Shown here in pieces: positions 9,231-16,625 of a DNA stretch of 64,000 nucleotides; position 1 is the first letter of the stretch; each line of letters starts with the position of its first letter. The notes beneath the pieces are model-generated. The model was not told the DNA's origin, made no database searches, and worked only from the letters and a program-made list of their open reading frames with translations. The stretch is from the NCBI GenBank assembly GCA_951812525.1, contig OX638316.1:2660506-2724505 (forward strand). Direction: 5' to 3'. A program made the translations under genes and the position numbers. The DNA is from an uncultured Poribacteria bacterium (GTDB lineage Bacteria; Poribacteria; WGA-4E; WGA-3G).

Positions 9231-9279
9231 GTGTGACACTTAGTGTTACGCCCTTGTGGTGTGACACTAAGTGTCGCAC
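9231..9279. promoter_or_regulatory. Pair of palindromic sites forming a larger inverted repeat
   Basis: Two copies of a 15-bp dyad, TGACACTTAGTGTTA (9234-9248) and TGACACTAAGTGTCG (9262-9276), stand 28 bp apart centre to centre. Because each copy is itself a palindrome, the arms GTGTGACACTTAGTGT and ACACTAAGTGTCGCAC also pair over 15 of 16 positions as a hairpin with a 17-base loop. The arrangement fits a tandem operator for a dimeric repressor or a structured RNA; no cognate regulator is identified. Confidence 0.45.
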
Positions 9280-9519
9280 TCTTTGGAAAGGGACGGGGGG
9301 CTGAAACCCCTCTGTCCCTCATTTTGGATATATGCTGTTGTTGGGGTAGGTTGGAGAATGCTTTGTGCCTCACACATTGAACCAAATTTTTGTAGCATAT
9401 TTTTTTATTTTTTGGTATACTATCACAAACGGTTCGCAAGAGGCATACTTCGTTGAAAGATCATCGATACTCTTGCCCCATTCCAAACCATAAGCACAAA
9501 TAAGGAGGAGGTACCTATT

Positions 9520-9603
9520 ATGCTAAGTTTGAGCCACGCTACACTTCGTCTGAACACATTTAGTCCACGGCGATGGTGCCTCTGCCAATTATCGACGATT
9601 TGA
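9520..9603 (+). CDS. Possible 27-residue leader peptide
   Basis: ATG 9520 has one of the strongest ribosome binding sites in the window (AAGGAGGAGGT, nine bases upstream). It opens a 27-codon frame, MLSLSHATLRLNTFSPRRWC and seven more residues, ending at TGA 9601-9603. The stop lies in the loop of the hairpin 9574-9624, just before the sigma-like gene at 9656. This arrangement resembles a leader that controls the gene behind it. The peptide has no recognised domain; it is also possible that the frame is a relic. Confidence 0.4.
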   Translation: MLSLSHATLRLNTFSPRRWCLCQLSTI

Positions 9604-9624
9604 TTGAAAATGGCATAGGCACCA
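9574..9624 (+). promoter_or_regulatory. Stem-loop between leader ORF and sigma-like gene
   Basis: GGTGCCTCTGCC (9575-9586) pairs with GGCATAGGCACC (9612-9623) over 11 of 12 positions plus one flanking T-A pair. The loop is 25 bases and holds the stop codon of the upstream short ORF. A ribosome finishing the leader would cover the left arm, so the structure could couple leader translation to the next gene. Confidence 0.4.
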
Positions 9625-9655
9625 GTCGCCTCACTCTTGAGGAGTCGCTCTATCT

Positions 9656-10030
9656 ATGCCTGAGTTTAATCCTGATTTTTGGGAAATTCCGGTCCCACCG
9701 GAATATTTTGATCAGCTCACTACAGAGGACTATCTCTGGTATCGAGCCCCTGATGATGGATATATCATCGCCCGTCGTCTCAAGCGGCAAGCGGTCTTGG
9801 AACAGATTCATCAAATTATCGCGAACAACCTAACCCACCGCCAAGCCGAGTGTGTCCAACTCTACTTCTATAACGGCAAAACCCAAGAAGAGATTGGCTA
9901 CATCCTCGGTATCTCTCGACGTGTTGTGAGCCAACACCTCTTTGGCATCACACGAAACGGAAAGCAGATAGGCGGCGCGATTAACAAGATCCGCAAGATG
10001 TGCCGAAAACAGGGAATAGAATTCCCATAG
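9656..10030 (+). CDS. Small sigma-70 region 4-like HTH protein
   Basis: This is a 124-residue DNA-binding protein. Residues 1-55 are acidic and unlike known sigma regions (MPEFNPDFWEIPVPPEYFDQ). Residues 60-105 form a sigma-70 region 4 type helix-turn-helix: LTHRQAECVQLYFYNGKTQE, then EIGYILGISRRVVSQHLFGI. The C-terminus is basic (NKIRKMCRKQG). Region 2, needed to bind core polymerase and melt DNA, is missing, so it is more likely a regulator than a complete sigma factor. It has GAGGAG 12 bases upstream and follows a leader ORF and hairpin. I recall similar small proteins as frequent in Poribacteria; that is memory, not a search. Confidence 0.75.
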   Translation: MPEFNPDFWEIPVPPEYFDQLTTEDYLWYRAPDDGYIIARRLKRQAVLEQIHQIIANNLTHRQAECVQLYFYNGKTQEEIGYILGISRRVVSQHLFGITRNGKQIGGAINKIRKMCRKQGIEFP

Positions 10031-10075
10031 TTCTAAAGACTAGTCTACATATCAGGCCCATAAGTGCAGTTCAAC

Positions 10076-10106
10076 GCGAGAGGTAACTTCAACAGTTGCC
10101 TCTCGC
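10076..10106. terminator. Stem-loop after the sigma-like gene
   Basis: GCGAGAGGTAACT and AGTTGCCTCTCGC pair over 13 positions (one G-T) with loop TCAAC, 46 bases after the stop codon. There is no T-run, so an intrinsic terminator is uncertain; the strong stem could still mark the transcript end. Confidence 0.4.
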
Positions 10107-10151
10107 TTGGAAGCACTTCTGTCCTGCCTATCGCGTTGCTATCGACGCTCG

Positions 10152-10186
10152 TTGACCACTGATTGCTGTCTGCTGATTGCCAACCG
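10152..10186. repeat. Heptanucleotide (CTGANNN) tandem array, locus 1
   Basis: Five 7-bp units run head to tail: TTGACCA, CTGATTG, CTGTCTG, CTGATTG, CCAACCG. The same period and core appear at 21573-21607, 43841-43861 and 43922-43942, so this is a dispersed short tandem repeat. Confidence 0.55.
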
Positions 10187-10272
10187 TCAAAACATACACC
10201 TTGCGAAAAAAGAATATCCGTGATACTGTACCCCATATCATTACTGGTATTTTTGCCGAAAAGGGGAAAACT

Positions 10273-11460
10273 ATGGCGGTTCGGATTGCGATTATCGGTT
10301 GTGGCGGGATGGCAAATGGTCATCTTAACGCCTATCTTACAATTCACCAAATAGTGCCTGGAAAAGTTGAACTCGTCGCAATGTGCGATGAGGTAGAAGA
10401 TCGTGCTGATCAGTTTGCCGAGCGGGTCAAAGAGGTAACAGGCAAAAAACCCGAGATATTTCAGGACACCGATGAGATGCTCGCAAAGGCAGATTTGGAT
10501 GGTGCAGACATCTGCACTTCACACGCGCATCATCATATCAACGCAATAAAGTGCCTCAACAGTGGTGTCAACGTCATGGTAGAGAAACCGATGGGTGTTA
10601 CCGTCAAAGCGAGTCACGCAATTATTGCTGCAGCGAAAGCCAATAACAAAATCGCGGCGACCGCTGAAAATATACGTCGGATGCCGAGTCGGCGCACAGC
10701 AGAATGGCTGATGAACGAAAAACAGATGCTCGGAGACCTGCGGATGTTCTCCGCGCAGCACGCCAGTTATCGAGCACCCAATCCACAAAGCGATTGGCAC
10801 TGGCGACTCGACTTAACGCTCGGTGGCGGCGGTATGGTGATGGACTCTGGCGCGCACTATTGTGATACCATACGCTACCTCTTCGGCGACCCGGATACCG
10901 TTTATGGACGGGTGTGTCAGTTTGAAGACCTGAAAGTTACCAAAGCCGGAGAGATTGTCCAGAACGAGCAGGAGGACACTTGGGTTGCCACGATCAACTT
11001 CAAAAGAGGCGTAATCGGGCTTTGGACGTGTACATGGGCAGCAGTCGGTCACGATTTCCATCACGTCGTCTACTACGGTAGCGAGGGGTGTCTGCTCGAT
11101 GACGGCGACATTTTCCACGGTCCCTTTGATGGTGCAGAAGTCATCCTCAAAGACGGCACGCGCCATAGCATGGAAAGTCTTATCGCCGAATATATGGCAA
11201 GCCTCTCAGATGAAGAGAAAGAACAACTTTTCCCTCATAATTTTACTGACGGTGTTGTACTGGAATGCCATGATTTTGTGGATGCGATAGCGAACAACCG
11301 TCCTCCCGAACTCGATGCCGAGGTAGGACTCCGCGCAAAATCAATCTGCGAAGCGATTTACGAATCTAATGCATGCGGACAGGCTGTAGACTATGAAGAG
11401 GTAGTGGCTGGAAATATTGAAGTTTACCAGAAACCGATCAACGAACGGTGGAACCTTTAA
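10273..11460 (+). CDS. Gfo/Idh/MocA family oxidoreductase
   Basis: This is a 395-residue NAD(P)-dependent sugar or polyol dehydrogenase-like protein. A Rossmann domain with the nucleotide loop IGCGGMANGH starts at residue 6. The EKP motif (VEKPMGVT), whose lysine is catalytic in the family, and a C-terminal alpha/beta domain with the Gly-rich strand LGGGGMVMDSGAHYCD follow. ATG 10273 is preceded by AAAAGGGGAAAACT. It is cytoplasmic. The gene runs directly into an MFS transporter (TTG start one base after the stop), suggesting uptake or export of its substrate; the substrate is unknown. Confidence 0.9.
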   Translation: MAVRIAIIGCGGMANGHLNAYLTIHQIVPGKVELVAMCDEVEDRADQFAERVKEVTGKKPEIFQDTDEMLAKADLDGADICTSHAHHHINAIKCLNSGVNVMVEKPMGVTVKASHAIIAAAKANNKIAATAENIRRMPSRRTAEWLMNEKQMLGDLRMFSAQHASYRAPNPQSDWHWRLDLTLGGGGMVMDSGAHYCDTIRYLFGDPDTVYGRVCQFEDLKVTKAGEIVQNEQEDTWVATINFKRGVIGLWTCTWAAVGHDFHHVVYYGSEGCLLDDGDIFHGPFDGAEVILKDGTRHSMESLIAEYMASLSDEEKEQLFPHNFTDGVVLECHDFVDAIANNRPPELDAEVGLRAKSICEAIYESNACGQAVDYEEVVAGNIEVYQKPINERWNL

Positions 11461-12750
11461 TTGTCCAAACAGGAACGCTCTCCAGTAGAACCTACGGAGG
11501 AACATCAACGGGAGATTGGGAAACCGGTCGGATATTTTGAACTCCTCCGCCGCAATCCCAACTTTCGTTATCTCTGGGGCGGACAGGTCGTCAGCCTACT
11601 CGGGGACTGGTTCAACATTATCGCATCTGCGATATTAATCGCTGAGCTAACCGGATCTGGACTCGCAGTAGGTATCCTGTTTGCCATCCGGATGTTAGCA
11701 CCGTTTTTCATTGCACCGCTTGCTGGGATATGTGCAGACCGCTACAATCGGAAACACGTCTTAATCATCACCGACGTCGTGCGCGCTTTTATCGTTTTCG
11801 GGTTTCTTTTCGTCCAAGACGAAAGCGATGTCTGGCTCCTCTATACACTCTCGACATTTCTATCTGCAGTAAGCGGTTTCTTCAGTCCTGCCCGGAGCGC
11901 GATTTTACCCGATGTTACTTCTGCCAGAGAACTCGGCACCGCTAACACTCTCGGTGCCGTGACATGGTCTGTGATGCTTGCTGTTGGTGCTGCTATCGGT
12001 GGTATAACAACAGGTCTCTTTGGCAGCCAAACAGCTTTTGTTATTGATGCATTCACCTTTTTCGTTTCAGCTGCTTTTCTGCTGCCAATTAAACTACCCG
12101 GTCCCTCTTCCGCGGCATCGCGGAGTCCCTCCCAAGCAAGGTTTACAGCCTTGCGTTACATGCTCCAACGCCCCGATATTCTTTTCATAGCACTGCATAA
12201 AGCAGCAATATCTCTATTGCTGTCCTCCGGTGTTCAGATTGTACTGATTGAAATTTCTCAGAATTATTTCGTTATAGGAGTTGGAGGCGCGATCAGTTTA
12301 GGGATGATGTACTGTATGAACGGTGTTGGTAGTGGAATGGGACCGATCCTCGCGCGACGTTGGACCGGCGATAGAGACAAACCGCTGCGAATAAGCATCA
12401 GCATCGGTTACGTAATCGCTTCAGTTGGGATAGCTATCCTCGCACCTCTTTTTAATTTTGAAACTGTCCTTATCGGTGGGTTTGTCCGAAGTGTCGGAGG
12501 TGGGATTGTATGGGTCTTTTCAACGCAGCTACTGCTCCAGAGCACCCCGAATGAAATTCGAGGGAGAGTTTTTGGGACCGAGTTTGCTCTCTTTACGCTC
12601 ATGGGCGGTGCCAGTTCAATGATCGTTGGTGCGTTGTTAGATCAGTTTCCCATAGGTTCTGTTATATGGGGAATGTCAGGTCTATCGCTTATTCCGGGAG
12701 TGCTCTGGCTGTTGTGGTATGTACGTTATAATCGAATGAAATCGAGATAA
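11461..12750 (+). CDS. MFS transporter (EntS/MFS_3 type)
   Basis: This is a 429-residue inner membrane protein with about twelve hydrophobic segments, beginning at VVSLLGDWFNIIASAILIAE. It has the loop 2-3 signature in ICADRYNRKHV (GxxxDRxxRr type) and the strand NTLGAVTWSVMLAVGAAIGG. This pattern belongs to the EntS/MFS_3 group, which exports siderophores, macrolides and other metabolites. Start TTG 11461 immediately follows the TAA of the oxidoreductase, and no ATG occurs near the N-terminus. The two genes are surely cotranscribed. Substrate unknown. Confidence 0.88.
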   Translation: MSKQERSPVEPTEEHQREIGKPVGYFELLRRNPNFRYLWGGQVVSLLGDWFNIIASAILIAELTGSGLAVGILFAIRMLAPFFIAPLAGICADRYNRKHVLIITDVVRAFIVFGFLFVQDESDVWLLYTLSTFLSAVSGFFSPARSAILPDVTSARELGTANTLGAVTWSVMLAVGAAIGGITTGLFGSQTAFVIDAFTFFVSAAFLLPIKLPGPSSAASRSPSQARFTALRYMLQRPDILFIALHKAAISLLLSSGVQIVLIEISQNYFVIGVGGAISLGMMYCMNGVGSGMGPILARRWTGDRDKPLRISISIGYVIASVGIAILAPLFNFETVLIGGFVRSVGGGIVWVFSTQLLLQSTPNEIRGRVFGTEFALFTLMGGASSMIVGALLDQFPIGSVIWGMSGLSLIPGVLWLLWYVRYNRMKSR

Positions 12751-12789
12751 GGACCTGTGGGAATGAAGTATCGCTTCGCAGACAAACGT

Positions 12790-13380
12790 CTATTCTTTCC
12801 ATCGTTGGATTAATTTCGTATCTATGCCAAACTGGTCTAATATTTTTGTCACGACGAAGTTAAACATATCATCCACCGTTTTTGGGAAGTGGTAAAGTCC
12901 CGGCATCGCCGGTAAAACGCACACTCCCATCCGCGACAACTTGAGCATATTTTCTAAATGAATAGAACTCAAAGGGGTCTCGCGCGGCACAAGCACAAGT
13001 TTCCGATTTTCCTTGATACACACATCGGCGGCGCGCTGGATCAGGTTCCGTGATATACCCGATGCAATAGAGGCAATGCTTCCCATACTACACGGCACTA
13101 CAATCATCCCCTCAGTACGGAAAGAGCCGCTGGCAATTGAAGCACCAATATCCGATTCGTGATGGTAGACAACTCTCGGTGAAGGAACACCAATAAGCGA
13201 TTCCAACTTAAAATTATCAAGATCTATCTCAATCTGAAGTTCTTCTGACAAAGCACGCGCTCCGGACGAAGAAATCGTCAAGTGTACCTCTATATCCTCG
13301 TGCTGCGTGAGAACTTCGAGTAGTCGGACACCATATATACCCGCACTCGCACCAGTTATCCCTACAATTAATCTTTTCAA
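12790..13380 (-). CDS. ubiX: Flavin prenyltransferase UbiX
   Basis: UbiX joins dimethylallyl phosphate to FMN and makes the prenylated FMN cofactor of UbiD-type decarboxylases. The 196-residue protein shows the flavoprotein loop VGITGASAGIYGVRLLE, the segment VVPCSMGSIASIASGIS and the late motif LVLVPRETPLSSIHLENML, all diagnostic of UbiX/Pad1. Start TTG 13380 is preceded by GGAG. A UbiD partner is not in the window, so the substrate of the decarboxylase stays open (ubiquinone or menaquinone pathway, or aromatic acid use). It is transcribed from a good promoter at 13449-13476. Confidence 0.93.
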   Translation of the reverse strand: MKRLIVGITGASAGIYGVRLLEVLTQHEDIEVHLTISSSGARALSEELQIEIDLDNFKLESLIGVPSPRVVYHHESDIGASIASGSFRTEGMIVVPCSMGSIASIASGISRNLIQRAADVCIKENRKLVLVPRETPLSSIHLENMLKLSRMGVCVLPAMPGLYHFPKTVDDMFNFVVTKILDQFGIDTKLIQRWKE

Positions 13381-13448
13381 TTGTTAATTTCTCCTTGAAA
13401 GAAATTCCCCTCAATTTCAGACAGTCTGGGCACTTACCAAGCGTACCT

Positions 13449-13476
13449 ATTATATCTATTCTTCATAAAAATTCAA
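13449..13476 (-). promoter_or_regulatory. Promoter for ubiX
   Basis: On the minus strand TTGAAT (13476-13471), a 16-bp spacer and a perfect TATAAT (13454-13449) give a start site about 60 bases before the ubiX TTG. Confidence 0.65.
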
Positions 13477-13724
13477 GGGTAAACCATCTGCATACAACGC
13501 CTATTTACTATGAACTTTTCATAGTAACCTTCAGGGCATCCTTTCCCAAAAAGCACCTAAAACCCAGTCATCACGTATGTTTGTAGCCTCTTTCCAAGTC
13601 TATCACTTTTCCAATTCTACTATGAAAACTGTGAAATTAAAGACGTTTCCTGCAAATCCTCTAATCCTGCAAATCCTGATTCAGACAAACTGACAGCCCG
13701 TGTAGAATGCATGACCAATCCTAC

Positions 13725-13753
13725 TTGACAGAAAAGCACATAACAGGTAAATT
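13725..13753 (+). promoter_or_regulatory. Promoter for the aldolase-PhyH-amidohydrolase operon
   Basis: TTGACA (13725-13730), a 17-bp spacer and TAAATT (13748-13753) lie about 60 bases before the start at 13812. Confidence 0.6.
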
Positions 13754-13811
13754 AAGCACAGAAATCTGTTCCTATAGAATGTGCTTGTCCGCCCATATCA
13801 CGAGGAAGACT

Positions 13812-14855
13812 ATGAACATTGCTGACTTAGATACACCTACGCTCGTTGCAGATTTGGATGTACTTGAACGGAACATTGACGGTATGGCGACACACTGTCG
13901 TCAACTCGATATTCCACTCCGCGTTCACTCTAAAACTCACAAGGTCCCAGAGATTGCTAAATTACAAATCGCCGCCGGTTCCCAAGGCATCACCTGTCAG
14001 AAATTGGGCGAAGCGGAGGTAATGGTGGATGCCGGAGTTGACAACATTCTGATTCCGTATAATATCGTCGGCAAACCCAAACTAAAACGGTTAACTGCAC
14101 TCGTCCAACGAGCACGAATTACCGTCGCGCTTGATTCTGAAGAGACCGCAACGGGTATCTCTCAGCAAGCAATCGCTGACGGCTGCGTTGTGTCTGTTAT
14201 CGTGGAACTCGATACCGGAAGCGGACGTTGTGGCGTACAATCACCTGCGGAAGCACAACGCCTCGCACAGCAGATTATGAAAATGCAAGGTATCGATTTT
14301 CAAGGCGTGATGACGTATCCAAGCAATATCCGAGCGAAACCCTTTATTTCAGAGACGCTTGATCGCCTAACGAGCGACGGAATTCCAGTCAACATCATCA
14401 GTGGCGGTGGGACAGGCGCAGAAGCAGCATCAAAAGAACTCGGCTGCACAGAAACCCGTAGCGGATCTTACGTCTACGAAGGCATGAAGCGCGTCGGCAA
14501 CTCGGAAATGCTAACGCCTGAACGGTGTGTGCTCCGCGTAATCACAACCGTCGTCAGCACACCAACCCCCGAACGGATTATTATTGATGGCGGACAAAAG
14601 ACGTTTGCCAGTTATCCACCAACCCCTTATGGGTATATCATTGAACATCCAGATGCTAAGATTTACGGCATGTCGGTTGAGCATGGACATGTCGATGTCA
14701 GTGAATGTTCACACCGATTTAAAGTCGGCGAGTTGCTCTCCGTTATTCCACTCCACCAAGGGATGACAAGCAACCTTCACAATGAGCTCGTAGGTATTCG
14801 AGGCGATAAAATTGAGTCAATTTGGCAGATCGCAGGCAGAGGCAAGGTTTTTTAA
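13812..14855 (+). CDS. D-threonine aldolase / D-serine dehydratase-like PLP enzyme
   Basis: This is a 347-residue fold-type III PLP protein (alanine racemase N-terminal barrel plus DSD1-type C-terminal domain). The PLP lysine is Lys41 in RVHSKTHK, and a Gly-rich phosphate loop ISGGGTGAE follows. In known members a C-terminal P-x-H-x-C/D site binds Zn or Mn. Here the aligned stretch is PLHQGMT, so His is kept but Cys/Asp is Gly, and metal use or reaction may differ. ATG 13812 is preceded by CGAGGAAG. It heads a run with a PhyH dioxygenase and an amidohydrolase (gaps of 25 and 17 bases), which suggests one amino-acid or hydroxy-amino-acid pathway. That pathway is unproven. Confidence 0.82.
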   Translation: MNIADLDTPTLVADLDVLERNIDGMATHCRQLDIPLRVHSKTHKVPEIAKLQIAAGSQGITCQKLGEAEVMVDAGVDNILIPYNIVGKPKLKRLTALVQRARITVALDSEETATGISQQAIADGCVVSVIVELDTGSGRCGVQSPAEAQRLAQQIMKMQGIDFQGVMTYPSNIRAKPFISETLDRLTSDGIPVNIISGGGTGAEAASKELGCTETRSGSYVYEGMKRVGNSEMLTPERCVLRVITTVVSTPTPERIIIDGGQKTFASYPPTPYGYIIEHPDAKIYGMSVEHGHVDVSECSHRFKVGELLSVIPLHQGMTSNLHNELVGIRGDKIESIWQIAGRGKVF

Positions 14856-14880
14856 TCTGAGTAATCAAGAGGGTGAAATC

Positions 14881-15597
14881 ATGATTCTACCGACGCCAGA
14901 GCAGAAAGAACAGTGGGAAGAAGAGGGGTATCTCGTCTTTGAAAACGCAATTCAAGGTGAAGATCTCAAGCGACTTCAATCCGCCTTTGATTATTGGGCA
15001 GATGCGTGTAAAGAGGACTGGTTGGATAGAGTTGAAGCGGGTGATGCTGCCGCAACCTTTTATGACATCCCAAGCCCGTTTGAAAAAGATTCAATCTTTA
15101 TAGATATTGTCGATTATTCAAGCTACTACGGCGCATTGATGGAGTTCACAGACCACGACCTGATTATATTGGCACCGCAGGTTCGTACCGTAGCTCCCTG
15201 GCCCGTAAGTTATACCGGATGGCACCCGGATGTGCCACAAAGCAATCCGCTCCACATTAAGGTGCAGATCTATGTGAACGATGTCGCTCCCGGATGCGGC
15301 GAATTCGCTTTTGTGCCTCGTAGCCACAAACCAGGTGCTGGTCCCTATACACGTCCCCTTCGCCAAGAGAGTATGCCGGGGCATAAAACTTTTTCGGGGA
15401 AAGCAGGAACGGCGATTATGTTCAACTCCTACGGGTGGCATGTGTCAATGGACAACGCTTCGGATGTCCCGCGGAAATCGATCATACTGATTTATGAGAA
15501 GCGGACACCTGGACGTATTGGACCGGAGCAGTTTGCATCCATCGCATCCAACTGCCAAACCCCGGAGCGTCGCAAATTGTTTAGTTTGGGCGACTAA
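14881..15597 (+). CDS. Phytanoyl-CoA dioxygenase family protein
   Basis: This is a 238-residue Fe(II)/2-oxoglutarate oxygenase. The metal triad is His115 and Asp117 in GWHPDV and His187 in YGWHVSM, with Arg198 (VPRKSI) for the co-substrate. The FVPRSH turn at 145-150 replaces the usual PGSH. ATG 14881 has AGAGGGTGAAATC upstream. It sits between an aldolase-like PLP enzyme and an amidohydrolase in one operon, so its substrate is probably an intermediate shared with them. Substrate unknown. Confidence 0.88.
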   Translation: MILPTPEQKEQWEEEGYLVFENAIQGEDLKRLQSAFDYWADACKEDWLDRVEAGDAAATFYDIPSPFEKDSIFIDIVDYSSYYGALMEFTDHDLIILAPQVRTVAPWPVSYTGWHPDVPQSNPLHIKVQIYVNDVAPGCGEFAFVPRSHKPGAGPYTRPLRQESMPGHKTFSGKAGTAIMFNSYGWHVSMDNASDVPRKSIILIYEKRTPGRIGPEQFASIASNCQTPERRKLFSLGD

Positions 15598-15614
15598 TCA
15601 GAGGAGGTCATCCT

Positions 15615-16508
15615 ATGCCACGAATTGATGCGCATCTGCACGTATTCACAAAAGCCTCTCCTGAATTTCCGCGGGAGACATCCGATGTCTGGCCACCCGA
15701 ACGAGAAGAACCCGTCGAAAAACTGTTAGGCGAGATGGAGAAGAACCAGATTGATCAAGCAGTCCTCGTCCAAATGGCTGGCACGAGTTTGGATGAGCAC
15801 CGCTACCTCCTGCAATGTCTTAAGGATTACCCGAATCGCTTCTTAGGGATTGGGCTTATTCCACAAGGACATCCGAATCCTGCGGAACACATGGCGCAAC
15901 TGACAGATAGCACCGGGATTATAGGGTTTCGACTCTCCACATTTGGCGGACCGCGTGATATTTTCGCGAAGATGGATGTCAGCGAGTTTGAGACTTATCC
16001 TATCTGGCAATACGCTGCTGAACACGATTGTGTACTTTGGCTCTATCCGCAGGCTATTGAGGCACATCTCCTTCCATACCTGATACGGGCATTTCCACAG
16101 GTGCGTGTCGTGCTGAATCACCTCGCTATGACTCCAGGCAAAGGTAAATTCAGTTGGGATGAACTTGGGCGTCCACAGATTCAGGTAACAAGCTACAATC
16201 TCGCTATGCACACCACATATCGGTTAGCGCGATTTGAAAACGTTACCGTGCATCTCTCCGGTCAATACGCATTCAGCAAGGAAGGGTTTCCATATCAAGA
16301 TTTGGCGGGATGGCACCGAAATCTCTTCAACGATTTTGGACCAAAACGGCTGATGTGGGCAACCGATTTTCCATGGATCTTGGAAGATCCGGGCTACGAC
16401 AAACTCACAACTATTATCGAAAAACTGCTGCCCAATTTATCTGAACCAGAGTTAGCAGACATTATGGGTGGGAATGCAAAACGATTCCTACGTTTTCCTG
16501 ACCTGTAA
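15615..16508 (+). CDS. Amidohydrolase 2 family metal hydrolase
   Basis: This is a 297-residue TIM-barrel hydrolase or decarboxylase of the amidohydrolase-2 group. The metal motif is at the N-terminus (DAHLHVF, His7 and His9). A barrel histidine lies in VVLNHLAMTP, and the late aspartate is in MWATDFPWI. Relatives hydrolyse lactones or decarboxylate aromatic acids. ATG 15615 has an ideal ribosome binding site (AGAGGAGGTCATCCT). It is the third gene of the operon starting at 13812. The specific reaction cannot be named. Confidence 0.87.
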   Translation: MPRIDAHLHVFTKASPEFPRETSDVWPPEREEPVEKLLGEMEKNQIDQAVLVQMAGTSLDEHRYLLQCLKDYPNRFLGIGLIPQGHPNPAEHMAQLTDSTGIIGFRLSTFGGPRDIFAKMDVSEFETYPIWQYAAEHDCVLWLYPQAIEAHLLPYLIRAFPQVRVVLNHLAMTPGKGKFSWDELGRPQIQVTSYNLAMHTTYRLARFENVTVHLSGQYAFSKEGFPYQDLAGWHRNLFNDFGPKRLMWATDFPWILEDPGYDKLTTIIEKLLPNLSEPELADIMGGNAKRFLRFPDL

Positions 16509-16514
16509 TTACTT

Positions 16515-16600
16515 TAGTTTCTTGTGGGAGGGGTTTGTAACCCCGACGTTTTATGTCATCAATCACTAGTTTCTTGTGGGAGGGGTTTTCAACCCCGATG
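16515..16600. repeat. Tandem pair of 34-bp hairpin repeats
   Basis: Two copies of a 34-bp unit (16515-16548 and 16567-16600, period 52) read TAGTTTCTTGTGGGAGGGGT and 14 more bases. They differ at only three positions, two of them in the hairpin loop. Each copy holds GGGGTT and AACCCC as a 6-bp stem. They stand in the leader of acetate kinase, between it and the amidohydrolase gene. The changes in the loop with an intact stem point to selection on structure or to a copied element. Confidence 0.7.
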
Positions 16601-16625
16601 CCTTTTGATAGGAAAAACAAATTAC

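Larger units (their letters stand above)
9007..9519. other. Long intergenic region with regulatory-looking DNA
   Basis: These 513 bases hold no convincing gene. They contain the hairpin at 9019-9045, an AT-rich stretch (9060-9170), a strong ribosome binding site AAAAAGGAGGAATTTGTT before a 10-codon ORF (ATG 9211, stop TAG 9241-9243), the paired palindromes at 9231-9279, and a possible -10 box TATACT at 9416-9421 preceded by a T-rich tract but no good -35. The 10-codon ORF could be the remnant of a gene or a leader peptide. Confidence 0.5.
13381..13811. other. Divergent intergenic region with short repeats
   Basis: This 431-base gap carries the ubiX promoter and the promoter at 13725. A perfect palindrome TTACTATGAA-CTT-TTCATAGTAA lies at 13505-13527, with a half copy of its arm (TACTATGAAA) near 13618. 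CCTGCAAATCCT occurs twice at 13649-13660 and 13666-13677. No gene is visible. The palindrome sits between the two divergent promoters and could bind a regulator. Confidence 0.5.

Noticed and set aside
9573-9833. An 86-codon plus-strand frame (MVPLPIIDDLIENG and onward) across the leader and the sigma-like gene
   Set aside because: Its second half is only the shadow of the sigma-like gene and it has no ribosome binding site. The first 25 codons look protein-like, so a frameshifted relic cannot be excluded, but I do not call it a gene.
16515-16600. A CRISPR array
   Set aside because: Only two copies exist, the repeat is a hairpin in a gene leader, and there are no cas genes.
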